From: Prochlorococcus sp. AG-409-B13 | GTDB lineage: Bacteria > Cyanobacteriota > Cyanobacteriia > PCC-6307 > Cyanobiaceae | Length of the DNA stretch: 38,933 bases | Direction of reading: 5' to 3' | NCBI GenBank assembly: GCA_003216035.1 | Contig: QCJM01000012.1 | Coordinates: forward strand, 1-38,933 | Shown: in pieces, positions 10,351 through 21,000 of the stretch | How the letters are laid out: every line of letters begins with the position of its first letter | Numbering within the stretch: position 1 is the first letter of the stretch | Position numbers and translations under genes: made by a program | The notes under the pieces: generated by a model | The model's input: only the letters and a program-made list of their open reading frames with translations | What the model was told of the DNA's origin: nothing | The model's database searches: none

Positions 10351-10382
10351 GATCCTATCGACCCTTCTGTTCTGCTTTTCTG

Positions 10383-11225
10383 ATGCCGACAAAAGTGTCC
10401 TATCTGGGACCAAAGGGAACATACGCCGAAAAGGCAGCTTATGCGCTAGCAAAGCTAGAAAATTTGGATAATCCTGAATTTATCCCTTGCGTGGGATTGC
10501 ATTCAGTCATTGAGCATGCTGCAAACAAACTCTGTGAAGCAGCAGTAGTCCCTATCGAAAACTCTGTTGAAGGTGGTGTAACTGCAACTTTGGATTCGCT
10601 GTGGAAGCACCCGCAATTATTCATCAGACGAGCTTTGGTATTGCCTATCCAACACTCCTTAGTAGGGAGCGGTTGCATAAGTGAGATATCCGAGGTCCTT
10701 TCTCATCCACAGGCTCTAGCCCAATGCAATAACTGGTTAAACAGACATCTGCCTAATGTTCTCCAGCTACCAACCACTTCAACAGCAGAAGCAGTAAGGA
10801 TGATTAAAGGAAGTAGCTTCCGCGCAGCTATCGCATCAAGACCTACAAGTGATCAAATTGGCCTAAAAGAACTTGCTTTCCCAATTAACGATGTAGCAGG
10901 CAACTGCACTCGTTTTGTATTGCTGCAAAACGAAAAGATCACACAGAAAGGTAATATTTCCAGCCTAGCTTTCTCATTGCATGCAAATTCTCCTGGAGCA
11001 TTATTACAAGCATTATCTTGTGTTGCAGAGTTAGGGTTAAATATGAGTCGAATAGAGTCAAGACCATCAAAAAGAGAGCTAGGAGAATATGTATTTTTTA
11101 TGGACGTAGACTTATCAAATAAGAATCAAGATACGATTAATTTATTAATTGAATCATTAAAACCTCTCTGTGAACACTTAGTGCATTTTGGCTCATACCC
11201 AAGTAGTGATATTAACTCTGAATAG
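10383..11225 (+). CDS. pheA: Prephenate dehydratase with ACT regulatory domain
   Basis: This enzyme converts prephenate to phenylpyruvate in phenylalanine synthesis. The 280-residue protein is monofunctional, without a fused chorismate mutase. The periplasmic-binding-protein-like catalytic domain starts at VSYLGPKGTYAEKAA and includes VPIENSVEGGV and the catalytic TRF motif in NCTRFVLL. A C-terminal ACT domain (FSLHANSPGALLQAL, then SRIESRPSK) carries the ESRP motif that binds phenylalanine for feedback inhibition. The stop is two bases from the end of the convergent methyltransferase gene. Confidence 0.95.
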   Translation: MPTKVSYLGPKGTYAEKAAYALAKLENLDNPEFIPCVGLHSVIEHAANKLCEAAVVPIENSVEGGVTATLDSLWKHPQLFIRRALVLPIQHSLVGSGCISEISEVLSHPQALAQCNNWLNRHLPNVLQLPTTSTAEAVRMIKGSSFRAAIASRPTSDQIGLKELAFPINDVAGNCTRFVLLQNEKITQKGNISSLAFSLHANSPGALLQALSCVAELGLNMSRIESRPSKRELGEYVFFMDVDLSNKNQDTINLLIESLKPLCEHLVHFGSYPSSDINSE

Positions 11226-11227
11226 GT

Positions 11228-12163
11228 TCAACCACGAGCCCGGAAGACTCCAAACTGCATCAGTCCATTTGCAAAGGCCCAATGCATTAATAATATCGTT
11301 GGAACTTCTCGCATACCCTTAAAAAAAGCATCAGGTCCCAAGTCAAAGACCGCCCCGGGCCGACGGATTCCCTCCAAGATTGATTCAATCCAAGAAGGTT
11401 GAGTATATTTTGTCCAATCTGCAGTTTCCACATCTTCACATCGAAATCGGCTATTAATTATATTTTGGTGGAATCCATCAATACTTGAGAATTCAGGATG
11501 AGACCATTGTTGTAGCAATTGACTCATTATAATTTTCTCAAGTCTACTCATTCCTCTCTGGGATTTATCTCTTCTATTCCAATCAGCAACTGCAAGCACC
11601 CCTCCTGGCCTAAGAACTCTCAACATTTCATCTGCATAAAGTTGCTTATTTGGCATATGAGGTCCAGCTTCAACACTCCAAACTCCATCAAAGCTACCCT
11701 TAGCAAAATTCATATTCAAAGCATCCATAACTTCAAATCTACAGGAGAGATCACTAGGAGTAAGTTGTTTAGCTCGAGCCACCTGAGCTGGGCTAATTGT
11801 TATCCCCAATACATCGAATCCATATTCTCTAGCAAGGATCCTTGCACTCCCTCCAATTCCACATCCAACATCAAGGACTCGCGAACCTTTAGGGAGTTGA
11901 TCCAAACCACTCCATTGAATAAGTTCATGAACAAAATCTACTTTCGCAACACGAAAATCTTTTTTCCCAGATTCAAGGCCGTAATAGCCAAGATGCACAT
12001 GTTCACCCCATAAATTCTCGAGAAGCCTATCATTTGTCCACGCATCGTAAGCAGAAGAAACACTCTTGCTGGATTCATATTTCCTATTATTACCCCCCCA
12101 AACCAACAGGCTAAATACCAATACAAAGACAACAAAAAATAAGAAATAAATCCAGCTAAACAT
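11228..12163 (-). CDS. 2-methyl-6-phytyl-benzoquinone/solanesyl-benzoquinone methyltransferase-like protein
   Basis: A SAM-dependent methyltransferase of about 311 residues with one N-terminal membrane anchor. The SAM-binding motif is VLDVGCGIGGSARILA, followed by ITISPAQVARA, VWSVEAGPHMP and VLRPGGVLAVADWN. The anchor, AYDAWTNDRLLE, GEHVHLGYYG and the C-terminal REVPTILLM closely resemble, from memory, Synechocystis Sll0418. That enzyme methylates the aromatic ring in tocopherol and plastoquinone synthesis (plant VTE3 activity). Action at the membrane is inferred. ATG 12163 shares one base with the stop of the upstream gene (TGATG), so translation is probably coupled. A TTG one codon earlier is also possible. 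Confidence 0.82.
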   Translation of the reverse strand: MFSWIYFLFFVVFVLVFSLLVWGGNNRKYESSKSVSSAYDAWTNDRLLENLWGEHVHLGYYGLESGKKDFRVAKVDFVHELIQWSGLDQLPKGSRVLDVGCGIGGSARILAREYGFDVLGITISPAQVARAKQLTPSDLSCRFEVMDALNMNFAKGSFDGVWSVEAGPHMPNKQLYADEMLRVLRPGGVLAVADWNRRDKSQRGMSRLEKIIMSQLLQQWSHPEFSSIDGFHQNIINSRFRCEDVETADWTKYTQPSWIESILEGIRRPGAVFDLGPDAFFKGMREVPTILLMHWAFANGLMQFGVFRARG

Positions 12164-12825
12164 CAACTATTTGCCTGGTCAACATTTGAGAATGTATCCT
12201 TCAAAGCTGTGCGAGCGGCCAATTGTTTCCGAGTGTAGTCGAGCATTTCAAATTCACGCTGCAGCCTATTGCTCGTATCTGTTATCTCTAAAAGCTGCTG
12301 TTGTTCTTCCGCGACTGGCCCACCTAAATGAGCACCTATCCAAAAAGAAAGCTCCCTTGGCAGATTAGGTAAATCATCAGGAAGAGTGACATCAGAACCC
12401 ATCAGCTTGGCCGTTAACGCCACAACATCCTCTAAAGCTTGCTGAACTATTCCAGACAGTTTTTTCAATTCATCCTGCTCCTTAACTGGATCATCCTCTA
12501 TCCAACTAACCATTGCACTGAGAAAAGGGGCCTCCCTAGTCACCTCAAGCACTCGGAACCTCTGTTGGCCAATGGTAATGATGTTGCTCCTTCCATCCTC
12601 GGAAGTGTGGTGCTTGATTATCTCTGCACAGCAACCAACATTTGCCATCGTTTTTGCATTCGGATCCCACCTCACAACACCAAAGCGACTATCGCTCTCT
12701 AAGACGGTCTGAAGCATAATCCTATAGCGAGATTCAAAAATATGAAGCGGCAGGACTTCCTGAGGGAATAGCACTACATCAGGGAGTGGGAATAATGGCA
12801 ATTCCCTGACAGCCAGATCAGTCAC
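12163..12825 (-). CDS. Lon N-terminal (LAN/PUA-like) domain protein
   Basis: This 220-residue protein consists of the substrate-binding domain of Lon protease without ATPase or protease parts. The start ELPLFPLPDVVLFPQEVLPLH is typical, followed by IFESRYRIMLQ and FGVV, then a helical C-terminal half with FEMLDYTRKQLAA. Such stand-alone proteins are common in cyanobacteria; a role in protein quality control is assumed, not shown. The start is GTG 12825, preceded at suitable spacing by the G-rich GGGGGGA. It lies downstream of rpsJ and its stop overlaps the next start, so it is likely read through from the str/rpsJ transcript. Confidence 0.85.
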   Translation of the reverse strand: MTDLAVRELPLFPLPDVVLFPQEVLPLHIFESRYRIMLQTVLESDSRFGVVRWDPNAKTMANVGCCAEIIKHHTSEDGRSNIITIGQQRFRVLEVTREAPFLSAMVSWIEDDPVKEQDELKKLSGIVQQALEDVVALTAKLMGSDVTLPDDLPNLPRELSFWIGAHLGGPVAEEQQQLLEITDTSNRLQREFEMLDYTRKQLAARTALKDTFSNVDQANS

Positions 12826-12890
12826 AGAAATCCCCCCAAAGACATTTTCAATCCTAGGAAACTAATCTTGATATAGAGAAGACAAATCCT

Positions 12891-13211
12891 TCAGAGCTTA
12901 ACTTCAATATCTACCCCACTGGGCAGGTCAAGTTTCATAAGAGCATCAATTGTTTTTGCTGATGGGCTATAGATGTCAATGATTCTTCTATGTGTCCGTG
13001 TCTCAAAGTGCTCTCTAGAGTCCTTGTCTACATGAGGAGATCTGAGCACACAATAAATCTTGCGTTTCGTAGGAAGAGGAATAGGACCAATTGCTGTTGC
13101 AGCAGTATTGTCAGCAGTTTCAATAATTTTGTCACAAGATAAATCAAGCATGCGCCTATCAAATGCTTTAAGGCGAATACGTATCTTTTGCTGAGCAATT
13201 GCCGTAGACAT
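12891..13211 (-). CDS. rpsJ: 30S ribosomal protein S10
   Basis: S10 is a component of the 30S head and, in other bacteria, of the Nus antitermination complex. The 106-residue product begins near [15 protein letters not shown] and carries the family segments [20 protein letters not shown] and [16 protein letters not shown], ending with [13 protein letters not shown]. Full length, unaltered. It is separated from tuf by 150 bases containing two stem-loops. As in other cyanobacteria, rpsJ follows tuf at the end of the str operon rather than heading an S10 operon. Confidence 0.98.
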   Translation of the reverse strand: MSTAIAQQKIRIRLKAFDRRMLDLSCDKIIETADNTAATAIGPIPLPTKRKIYCVLRSPHVDKDSREHFETRTHRRIIDIYSPSAKTIDALMKLDLPSGVDIEVKL

Positions 13212-13275
13212 AAAAAATGATTCCTGTGAGACCTTTTAAGTAAAAAAAATTGAATTTTCGAGGTTCGTTGCCATT

Positions 13276-13349
13276 CTGCTTAAGGAGGAACCCTTAAGTG
13301 CAGACTTTTTCAATCTAGGGGATAGCCAGACAAAAAGGCCAGCTATCCC
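13276..13349 (-). terminator. Two stem-loops between tuf and rpsJ
   Basis: Two inverted repeats lie in the tuf-rpsJ gap. One is GGGATAGC (13319-13326) with GCTATCCC (13342-13349), a perfect 8-bp stem. The other is CTTAAGG (13279-13285) with CCTTAAG (13292-13298), which can extend by three pairs (13276-13278 with 13301-13303) around a two-base bulge. On the coding (minus) strand neither is followed by a clear T run, so they may be attenuating or RNA-stabilising structures rather than full terminators. Partial termination would lower rpsJ relative to tuf; that is inference. Confidence 0.4.
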
Positions 13350-13361
13350 GCAATTTTTCTA

Positions 13362-14555
13362 TTACTCGAGAATCTTTGAAACTACTCCAGCTCCAATTGT
13401 GCGTCCTCCTTCTCTGATAGCAAAACGCATCCCCTGCTCGATAGCGACAGGACAGATCAACTCACCTGTCATTTTAATACGGTCACCTGGCATAACCATC
13501 TCAACATTGCTGCCATCATCAGAAGTAAAGGCTGTTATTTGGCCAGTAACATCAGTTGTACGGATATAAAACTGAGGGCGATAACCGGCAAAGAAAGGTG
13601 TATGTCTACCACCTTCCTCCTTCTTGAGGACGTAAACCTCTCCTTCAAATTTAGTGTGTGGAGTAATAGAGCCTTTCTTAACTAGAACCATCCCTCTCTC
13701 AATGTCCTCTTTTTGGATCCCTCGAAGCAACAAGCCAACGTTATCGCCAGCCATACCTTCATCAAGAAGTTTCCTAAACATCTCAACACCAGTAACAGTT
13801 GTGAGACGGGTATCTTTAATACCAACTATCTCAACTTCCTCACCTACCTTGACCTTGCCTCTTTCAATCCTACCTGTAGCGACAGTACCTCTACCTGTGA
13901 TTGAGAAGACATCCTCAACAGCCATTAGGAAAGGTTTATCAATTTCTCGTTCTGGTTCTGGGATAGAAGTATCAACGGCCTCCATCAATTCCTCAATCTT
14001 GGATTCCCATTCAGAATCACCTTCTAAAGCTTTTAAGCCAGATACTTTGACAATTGGGACATCATTGAAGCCATAGCCTTCAAGAAGTTCCCCGATCTCC
14101 ATTTCAACCAACTCAATAATCTCTTCATCATCAACCATGTCGCATTTATTCAAAGCAACAACAAGAGCTGGTACTCCAACTTGCTTAGCCAAAAGGATGT
14201 GTTCCTTTGTCTGAGCCATTGGGCCATCAGTAGCCGCACAAACAAGGATGGCTCCATCCATTTGGGCTGCACCAGTAATCATATTTTTTACATAGTCAGC
14301 ATGCCCAGGGCAGTCAACGTGAGCGTAGTGGCGCCCTACAGTTTCATATTCAACATGAGCAGTATTGATTGTGATCCCACGTTCACGCTCTTCTGGGGCA
14401 CCATCAATATCCCCATAATCTTGAGCCTTGGCCTGACCCTTCTTAGCAAGCACATTTGTAATTGCTGCTGTAAGAGTGGTTTTCCCGTGGTCAACATGGC
14501 CGATGGTGCCAATGTTGACGTGAGGCTTGTTCCTTTCAAACTTCTCGCGAGCCAT
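13362..14555 (-). CDS. tuf: Elongation factor Tu
   Basis: EF-Tu delivers aminoacyl-tRNA to the ribosome as a GTP-bound complex. The 397-residue product is full length. The GTPase motifs are all present: GHVDHGKTT (P-loop), the effector segment [24 protein letters not shown] and NKCD. Domains 2 and 3 follow ([39 protein letters not shown]), ending in VVSKILE. It lies 39 bases downstream of fusA on the same strand in the conserved str operon. Confidence 0.98.
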   Translation of the reverse strand: MAREKFERNKPHVNIGTIGHVDHGKTTLTAAITNVLAKKGQAKAQDYGDIDGAPEERERGITINTAHVEYETVGRHYAHVDCPGHADYVKNMITGAAQMDGAILVCAATDGPMAQTKEHILLAKQVGVPALVVALNKCDMVDDEEIIELVEMEIGELLEGYGFNDVPIVKVSGLKALEGDSEWESKIEELMEAVDTSIPEPEREIDKPFLMAVEDVFSITGRGTVATGRIERGKVKVGEEVEIVGIKDTRLTTVTGVEMFRKLLDEGMAGDNVGLLLRGIQKEDIERGMVLVKKGSITPHTKFEGEVYVLKKEEGGRHTPFFAGYRPQFYIRTTDVTGQITAFTSDDGSNVEMVMPGDRIKMTGELICPVAIEQGMRFAIREGGRTIGAGVVSKILE

Positions 14556-14594
14556 TTTGATAAAGAATCGGGGTGGAAAGTTAGTGGTTAGAGA

Positions 14595-16670
14595 TCAGGA
14601 ATTGCCCTGATTCTTGGAGATGATGGCTTCAGCCACATTTCGAGGGACTTCCTCGTAATGGCTGAACTCCATAGAAAAGATACCCCGACCTTGTGTCATT
14701 GATCGGAGCTGAGTGGCGTAGCCGAACATTTCGGCGAGCGGCACTTTTGACTTCACTTTAGACAATCCATCGTCTATGGATTGTCCTTCAACTTGACCTC
14801 GACGTGACGAAAGGTCGCCAATAATCGAACCAAGGAAGTCCTCCGGCACCTCAACCTCAACTTTCATCATTGGCTCAAGAAGGACAGGACTGCACCTCTT
14901 AACGCCATCTTTGAAAGCCATAGATCCAGCAATCTTAAAGGCCATTTCAGACGAGTCCACATCATGAAATGAACCATCAACCATGGTTACCTTCACATCA
15001 ATAAGCGGGTAACCAGCTATTACTCCAGATTCGCAAGTCTCCTTCATTCCTGATTCTGCTGGCTTGATGTACTCCTTCGGGACAACGCCACCAACAATTT
15101 TGTTTACGAATTCAAACCCTGAACCTGGCTCACCAGGTTCCATTTCAATTACCACATGACCGTATTGACCTTTACCGCCAGTCTGCCTTGCAAATTTCCC
15201 TTCGCCCTTTGCGCTAGCACGAATGGTTTCCCTATAAGAAACCTGTGGAGCTCCAATATTTGCCTCAACCTTAAATTCACGAAGCATGCGGTCAACAAGA
15301 ATCTCTAGATGCAGCTCACCCATTCCGGCAATAACAGTCTGACTGGTCTCAGGGTCTGTGCTCACACGAAAAGTTGGGTCCTCCTCGGCTAAAGATGTCA
15401 ACGCCTTGGATAATTTCTCCATATCACCCTTCGTCTTAGGCTCTACAGCAACAGAAATAACCGGTTCAGGAATAAAGAGTGTCTCAAGAACAATCGGATC
15501 ATCAGTGGCACATAAGGTGTCCCCAGTAGTTGTGTTTTTAAGACCAAGAACAGCCCCTAAATCCCCTGCTCTTAGCTCGTCCACCTCTTCTCGATCATCA
15601 GCCTTCAAAACAATTAACCGTGAAATCCTTTCCTTCTCATCCTTAGTTGAGTTAAGTACATAACTACCTTTAGCAAGCACACCTGAATACATACGTACAA
15701 AGGTCAATTTGCCGTAGGGGTCAGCCATAACCTTAAAAGCCAGTGCACTAAATGGAGCATTATCATCAGATGGTCGTAGAGCTTCCTTCCCACTAGGCAA
15801 GACACCTTGTATTGGAGGAACATCTACTGGTGCAGGCAAATAATCAACAACTGCATCAAGTAGCAATTGAACACCTTTATTTTTGAACGCCGACCCACAA
15901 AGCATTGGGACAAGACCATGCTTCAAGACCCCTTCACGAATTCCTAATTCGAGCTGTTCTTGAGTGAGTACCCCTTCCTCTAAAAACACCTCAATAAGAT
16001 TCTCATCTGTTTCAGCTACAGATTCCATCAATTTCGCCCGCCACTCGTCGGCAAGGTCTTTCATTTCCGCAGGAATTTCTGTCTCTTCTATGTCCTTTCC
16101 AAGATCGTCTTTATAAATAAAAGCCTTGTTCTTAACAAGATCAACGATTCCTTTTAAATCATTTTCAGCTCCTATTGGCAATTGAATTGGTACTGCATTT
16201 GCTTTCAGCCTGTCTTTTATTTGCTGATAAACCTTTAAGAAGTCAGCCCCAGTTCGGTCCATTTTATTTACGAAGACCATTCTGGGGACGGAATAGCGGT
16301 CAGCCTGACGCCAGACAGTTTCTGACTGAGGCTGTACCCCACCAACTGCACAAAAAACAGCAATAACCCCATCAAGCACTCTCATTGAGCGTTCAACTTC
16401 AATGGTGAAGTCGACGTGACCAGGGGTATCAATGATATTGATCCTGTGATCTTGCCAAGTCGTTGAAATTGCTGCAGCAGTGATGGTTATGCCGCGCTCT
16501 CGCTCCTGAGCCATCCAATCCGTAACGGCTGCACCATCATGGACTTCGCCCATTTTGTGCACGACCCCGGAATAAAACAGGATCCGTTCTGTGCAAGTGG
16601 TTTTACCAGCGTCAATATGGGCGGCAATCCCGATATTTCTGACGCGTTCCAATGGAAAAGCGCGAGCCAC
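14595..16670 (-). CDS. fusA: Elongation factor G
   Basis: EF-G catalyses GTP-dependent ribosomal translocation. The G-domain motifs are [30 protein letters not shown] and NKMDRTG. Later domains are typical, including [16 protein letters not shown] and [12 protein letters not shown], and the C-terminus has [20 protein letters not shown]. The frame is open to an ATG at 16694, but the family begins at [17 protein letters not shown]. This points to GTG 16670, which has a well-placed GGAG eight bases upstream and gives 691 residues. It sits between rpsG and tuf. Confidence 0.97.
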   Translation of the reverse strand: MARAFPLERVRNIGIAAHIDAGKTTCTERILFYSGVVHKMGEVHDGAAVTDWMAQERERGITITAAAISTTWQDHRINIIDTPGHVDFTIEVERSMRVLDGVIAVFCAVGGVQPQSETVWRQADRYSVPRMVFVNKMDRTGADFLKVYQQIKDRLKANAVPIQLPIGAENDLKGIVDLVKNKAFIYKDDLGKDIEETEIPAEMKDLADEWRAKLMESVAETDENLIEVFLEEGVLTQEQLELGIREGVLKHGLVPMLCGSAFKNKGVQLLLDAVVDYLPAPVDVPPIQGVLPSGKEALRPSDDNAPFSALAFKVMADPYGKLTFVRMYSGVLAKGSYVLNSTKDEKERISRLIVLKADDREEVDELRAGDLGAVLGLKNTTTGDTLCATDDPIVLETLFIPEPVISVAVEPKTKGDMEKLSKALTSLAEEDPTFRVSTDPETSQTVIAGMGELHLEILVDRMLREFKVEANIGAPQVSYRETIRASAKGEGKFARQTGGKGQYGHVVIEMEPGEPGSGFEFVNKIVGGVVPKEYIKPAESGMKETCESGVIAGYPLIDVKVTMVDGSFHDVDSSEMAFKIAGSMAFKDGVKRCSPVLLEPMMKVEVEVPEDFLGSIIGDLSSRRGQVEGQSIDDGLSKVKSKVPLAEMFGYATQLRSMTQGRGIFSMEFSHYEEVPRNVAEAIISKNQGNS

Positions 16671-16759
16671 AGGAAAATCTCCGAGGTTGGGCAAGAAAAG
16701 GCGGGTGAGACTCTACAGGCCAGCCACCCCTTTTCGCATTATTTAAAGGATTAAGTAGT

Positions 16760-17230
16760 TCAATATCGATAATGGGCAAATGCTTTATTAGCCTCAGCCA
16801 TCTTGTGAGTTTCTTCCCTTTTCCGCACTGCACTGCCTGCCTCATTCGCAGCATCCATCAGTTCACTAGCAAGTTTTTGGGCCATGCTCCTCCCATTTCT
16901 AGCTCTAGAAAAATTAACCAACCAACGAAGGGCCATGGCAGTTCCACGCTCCTGACGAACCTCCATAGGGACCTGATAAGTCGCACCTCCAACACGCCTT
17001 GCCCTTACTTCCACTAATGGAGTGGCGTTCTTCACTGCTGTTTCAAACAACTCAATAGGATCACCTCCCGTTCGCTCATTAATAAGACCAAAAGCTTCGG
17101 AAAGAATCCTTTGTGCTGTTGATTTCTTGCCATGCTTCATAAGCCTTGCAATCATCATTGTCGCCAAGCGATTATTAAACTGAGGATCAGGAAGAACCGG
17201 TCGTTTTTCAGCAGCGTTTCGACGAGACAT
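16760..17230 (-). CDS. rpsG: 30S ribosomal protein S7
   Basis: S7 is a primary 16S rRNA-binding protein that organises the 30S head. The 156-residue product is full length: [10 protein letters not shown] at the start, then [47 protein letters not shown], and a C-terminus ending [15 protein letters not shown]. It lies 69 bases after rpsL and 89 bases before fusA. In E. coli S7 is the feedback repressor of the str operon; no evidence either way is visible here. Confidence 0.98.
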   Translation of the reverse strand: MSRRNAAEKRPVLPDPQFNNRLATMMIARLMKHGKKSTAQRILSEAFGLINERTGGDPIELFETAVKNATPLVEVRARRVGGATYQVPMEVRQERGTAMALRWLVNFSRARNGRSMAQKLASELMDAANEAGSAVRKREETHKMAEANKAFAHYRY

Positions 17231-17299
17231 AAACCGTTAGATTTGGGTAATGGTGGATAACCTGGGAAGGTAATTTAAATAGAGTTAACGATCGGTTAT

Positions 17300-17674
17300 T
17301 TATTCCTTAGGTGATTTTGCACCATACTTAGAACGAGCCTGTCTACGATCCTTGACGCCAGCTGTGTCAAGAGTTCCTCGAATTATGTGATATCTAACTC
17401 CAGGGAGATCTTTCACTCTTCCTCCACGTAGTAGGACAACAGAGTGTTCTTGAAGGTTGTGACCAATTCCTGGAATATACGCGGTTACCTCAAAGCCAGA
17501 AGTAAGGCGAACACGTGCGACTTTTCTTAAAGCAGAGTTCGGTTTCTTTGGGGTCGAGGTATAGACCCGAGTACAAACTCCTCTACGCTCAGGGCAAGAG
17601 CGTAAAGCTGGGGATTTTGTTTTTCGAGTGAGACGCTGTCGCTCAGTGCGAATCAGCTGTTGAATGGTTGGCAT
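17300..17674 (-). CDS. rpsL: 30S ribosomal protein S12
   Basis: S12 sits at the decoding centre and controls accuracy. The 124-residue product begins [15 protein letters not shown] and includes the invariant [17 protein letters not shown] and [18 protein letters not shown]. The two lysines where substitutions cause streptomycin resistance are both wild type (in TPKKPNS and GRVKDLP). It is the first gene of the str operon rpsL-rpsG-fusA-tuf-rpsJ. A candidate promoter lies about 40-70 bases upstream. Confidence 0.98.
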   Translation of the reverse strand: MPTIQQLIRTERQRLTRKTKSPALRSCPERRGVCTRVYTSTPKKPNSALRKVARVRLTSGFEVTAYIPGIGHNLQEHSVVLLRGGRVKDLPGVRYHIIRGTLDTAGVKDRRQARSKYGAKSPKE

Positions 17675-17716
17675 CGACGGTCAGCATGCGGCCGGATCCC
17701 CGACCTAATTCCACAA

Positions 17717-17744
17717 TAAATAACTTTACTGGCTCATCTGACAA
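17717..17744 (-). promoter_or_regulatory. Candidate promoter of the str operon
   Basis: Read on the minus strand, TTGTCA (17739-17744) and TATTTA (17717-17722) are separated by 16 bases. This is a fair match to a sigma-70 type promoter and would start transcription near 17710, leaving a leader of about 35 bases before rpsL. Motif-based only. Confidence 0.35.
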
Positions 17745-17910
17745 GATCTCTCTTGTGAGTGCCAAAACAGTGCAAAAAGAAGCAACTATTACTTACAAAA
17801 GAGAGAGCTTCAGGATTCAAATGCTTTGCCCTGAAATTACCTTGAAATCAATACTAGATTAGTAAATACTGCCTGCTATCTGATTTGTAGACGATTTTCC
17901 TGTCCACCAA

Positions 17911-18033
17911 GGTGTTGGATCAACAACTTTTGATTAAACACCCAATCTCAGTTTCCCTGTGTAGGGTCCGGCGCCTCCCTAGGATCAAAACTGTCCCTGC
18001 CAAAAATTCTGGTTCGATGTCGCGCAGGGAAAC
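17911..18033 (+). promoter_or_regulatory. Foldable region upstream of gltB
   Basis: The 367-base gap between rpsL and gltB holds no convincing gene but two notable pairings. First, GGTGTT and GATCAA (17911-17916, 17918-17923) pair with TTGATT and AACACC (17930-17935, 17937-17942). This gives a 12-bp hairpin with one mismatch and one G-U pair. Second, GTTTCCCTG (17951-17959) is perfectly complementary to CAGGGAAAC (18025-18033), extendable by about three pairs with wobble. The enclosed loop has its own small stem TAGGG/CCCTA (17962-17966 with 17977-17981). The second stem ends eight bases before the gltB ATG and would cover the purine-rich GGGAAA. I looked for the glutamine riboswitch (glnA motif) GGAAGTA core and did not find it. 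Whether the region is transcribed is unknown. Confidence 0.4.
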
Positions 18034-18041
18034 AAGATCTG

Positions 18042-21000
18042 TTGAAGTTTATGTCCGTCCCTCCAAGTCCTGACTGGCCCTATAGCGACAGCAGTTCTCC
18101 TTCAGCGATAAGTGGAGAAAGAGATGCATGTGGCGTGGGATTCTTGGCTCAAATTGAAGGGAAAGAAAGCAATTGGTTGCTCAAGCAAGCTCTTCGCGGA
18201 TTGAGCTGCATGGAACATAGGGGTGGCTGCGGTGGTGATAGTGACTCTGGTGATGGAGCTGGCTTACTTTGCGATATTCCTTGGACTTTTCTTAAAACTG
18301 TCTGGGAGGAATCTAAAACAACTCCTAACGCCAACTCTGGACTAGGCATGCTATTCATGCCTCAAGAAATTCAACGAAGAAAAGAGGCAAAGCTTTTTTG
18401 TGAGGAAGAAGCAAAAATTCTTGGACTAACTTCTGTTGCCTGGAGAGAAGTCCCAGTTAACACAACAGTCCTAGGCCCACTTGCCAAAGACACCGCACCA
18501 GTTATTGAGCAATGGTTAGTAAAGGGTAATGAACAGGGCAAGGCACTAGAAGCACTATTGTTTCGACTAAGAAGAAGGATCGGCACAAGGGCTAGAAATG
18601 CATGGGGTGAAAAATCTATTGATCTCTATATAGCCTCATTAAGTTGCAGCACAGTTGTCTATAAAGGCATGGTTAGATCAGAAATATTAGCAGCTTTTTA
18701 TGAAGATCTTCAAGATGCAAGGTTCGAAATTTCCTTTGCTGTTTATCACAGAAGATTCAGCACAAATACACTCCCAAGATGGCCATTAGCCCAGCCAATG
18801 CGGTTGCTTGGGCATAACGGAGAAATCAATACTTTGCTTGGGAACTTAAATTGGGCAAGGGCTACCGAGGTCAATCTTCATGAAGCTTGGGGAGATGCTG
18901 CCCAAGATTTAAAGCCAGTAATCAATCCATCATTTAGCGACTCAGCAAACCTTGATGCGACATTAGAACTACTCGTTCGCAGCGGCCGTCCCATAACTGA
19001 CAGTTTGCTAATGCTTGTCCCAGAAGCATTCTCAAATCAACCTGAATTAAAAAGTCAACCTGAGATTCAAGCCTTTTATAAATATTCAGCTTGTACTCAA
19101 GAAGCCTGGGACGGGCCAGCATTACTGGTCTTTGCGGATGGCAGCTGTGTTGGCGCCACACTGGATCGCAATGGATTACGTCCTGCCCGCTACTGCATAA
19201 CAAATGATGGTTTTGTAGTAATGGGTTCAGAGACTGGTGTGGTTCAGCTTGAGGAAAGTCAAATCATCGAAAAGGGTCGTCTTGGGCCGGGGCAAATGCT
19301 TGCAGTTGATTTCGAGAAAGGTCGTCTTCTTAGAAATTGGGATGTAAAGAAAGAAGTTGCCAGGCGCTATCCCTATTCCAAATGGATAAAAGAAAATCAA
19401 AAGCAACTTGTAAATCAAGCATGGGAAAAACAACCTCAATTAAGCAATATCGATCTACTACAACTTCAAACAGCCTTTGGTTTTTCAGCAGAAGATTTCG
19501 ACCTAATTATCACTGCGATGGCCGGGGAAGCAAAAGAGCCAACTTTCTGCATGGGAGATGACATCCCATTAGCAGTGCTTTCAGACAAACCTCACCTTCT
19601 ATACGACTACTTCAAACAACGCTTTGCTCAAGTAACCAATCCCCCAATCGATCCATTAAGAGAAAAGCTTGTAATGAGTCTGGAAATGCATTTGGGCAAA
19701 CGCAGGACACCATTAATACCTGATCCCAAAACCGCTTCAGTAATCCACATCAAAACACCAATCCTTAATGAAGCCGAGCTTTCAAGCTTGATGCAGCTAG
19801 GTCTAGGCGCAAAAAAACTCTCAACCTTATTCCCAGTGAATCAAAGGTCTGACGGTCTGAAACAAGGTTTGGACAAGCTATGTGCGGAGGCAGAACAGGC
19901 CATCCTGAATGGCAACGAAATCTTGGTGCTATCTGACAAAGGTGTCAGTGCTAGCAATAGCTACATCCCACCTTTACTGGCAATTGGGGCAGTTCACCAT
20001 CACCTACTTAATAAGGGTCTTCGTCTTAATGCCTCCTTGATTATGGAGACAGCACAATGCTGGAGCACTCATCACCTTGCCTGTCTCATCGGTTATGGAG
20101 CAAGCGCAGTGTGTCCTTGGCTTACATGGGAAACCACACGTCATTGGTGGCAGCATCCCAAAACCCAAAAGATGATTCAATCTGGAAAGATTGCCGCGAT
20201 TACTAGCAATAAAGCCCAAGAAAATCTCAAAAAAGCCTTAGAGGATGGCCTCCGCAAGATACTTTCTAAAATTGGAATTTCCCTCATTGCTAGTTACCAC
20301 GGCTCTCAGATTTTCGAAGCTATAGGTATTGGAGCAGACGTAATCGATTTAGCATTTAAGGGAACTACTAGCCGAATAGCAGGTTTAAGCATCAAAGAAT
20401 TAGCACGTGAAACTTTCATATTCCATAGCAAAGCATTTCCAGAATTAGATCGAACCAAACTTGAGTTCATGGGTTTTGTTCAATACCGAAATAGTGGTGA
20501 GTTTCATCTCAATAATCCTGAAATATCCAAAGCTCTTCATTCAGCCGTCAAAGCCGGGCCTGGATATGACCATTTTTCTACTTATCAAACTCTTATCGAA
20601 AACAGACCCTCAACTTCCCTTCGAGATCTCCTCACATTTCTACCAGCATTAAAACCCTTGCCATTAGATCAGGTTGAGAGCGCAGAAAATATATGCAAAC
20701 GATTCTGTACTGGCGGAATGAGCCTAGGAGCACTCTCAAGAGAAGCTCATGAAGTTTTAGCTATAGCAATGAATCGAATAGGAGGCAAGAGCAATAGCGG
20801 AGAAGGAGGCGAAGACCCAGCCCGGTTTAAAATTATTGATGACGTTGATATAAACAAAACTTCCGAGACTTTACCAACCATTAAAGGTCTTCAAAATGGC
20901 GATACAGCTTGCTCTGCAATTAAACAAATAGCATCTGGAAGATTTGGAGTTACACCAGAATATTTAAGGAGTGCAAAACAATTAGAAATCAAAGTAGCCC

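Noticed and set aside
11519-12013. 164-codon frame antisense to the methyltransferase gene
   Set aside because: The minus-strand frame matches a known enzyme throughout; the antisense frame shows no domain.
13654-14076. 140-codon frame antisense to tuf, and similar frames opposite fusA
   Set aside because: Typical shadows of highly biased codon use in abundant translation factors.
17668-17862. Plus-strand open frame of 64 codons between rpsL and gltB
   Set aside because: It begins inside the rpsL start, overlaps the likely str promoter and has no recognisable content; the DNA there looks regulatory.
17951-18033. Glutamine riboswitch (glnA motif) before gltB
   Set aside because: The conserved GGAAGTA junction core is absent although a long-range stem exists.
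17863-18041. NtcA-type site (GTA-N8-TAC) before gltB
   Set aside because: Candidate GTA triplets near 17864 and 17886 have no TAC at the right distance.
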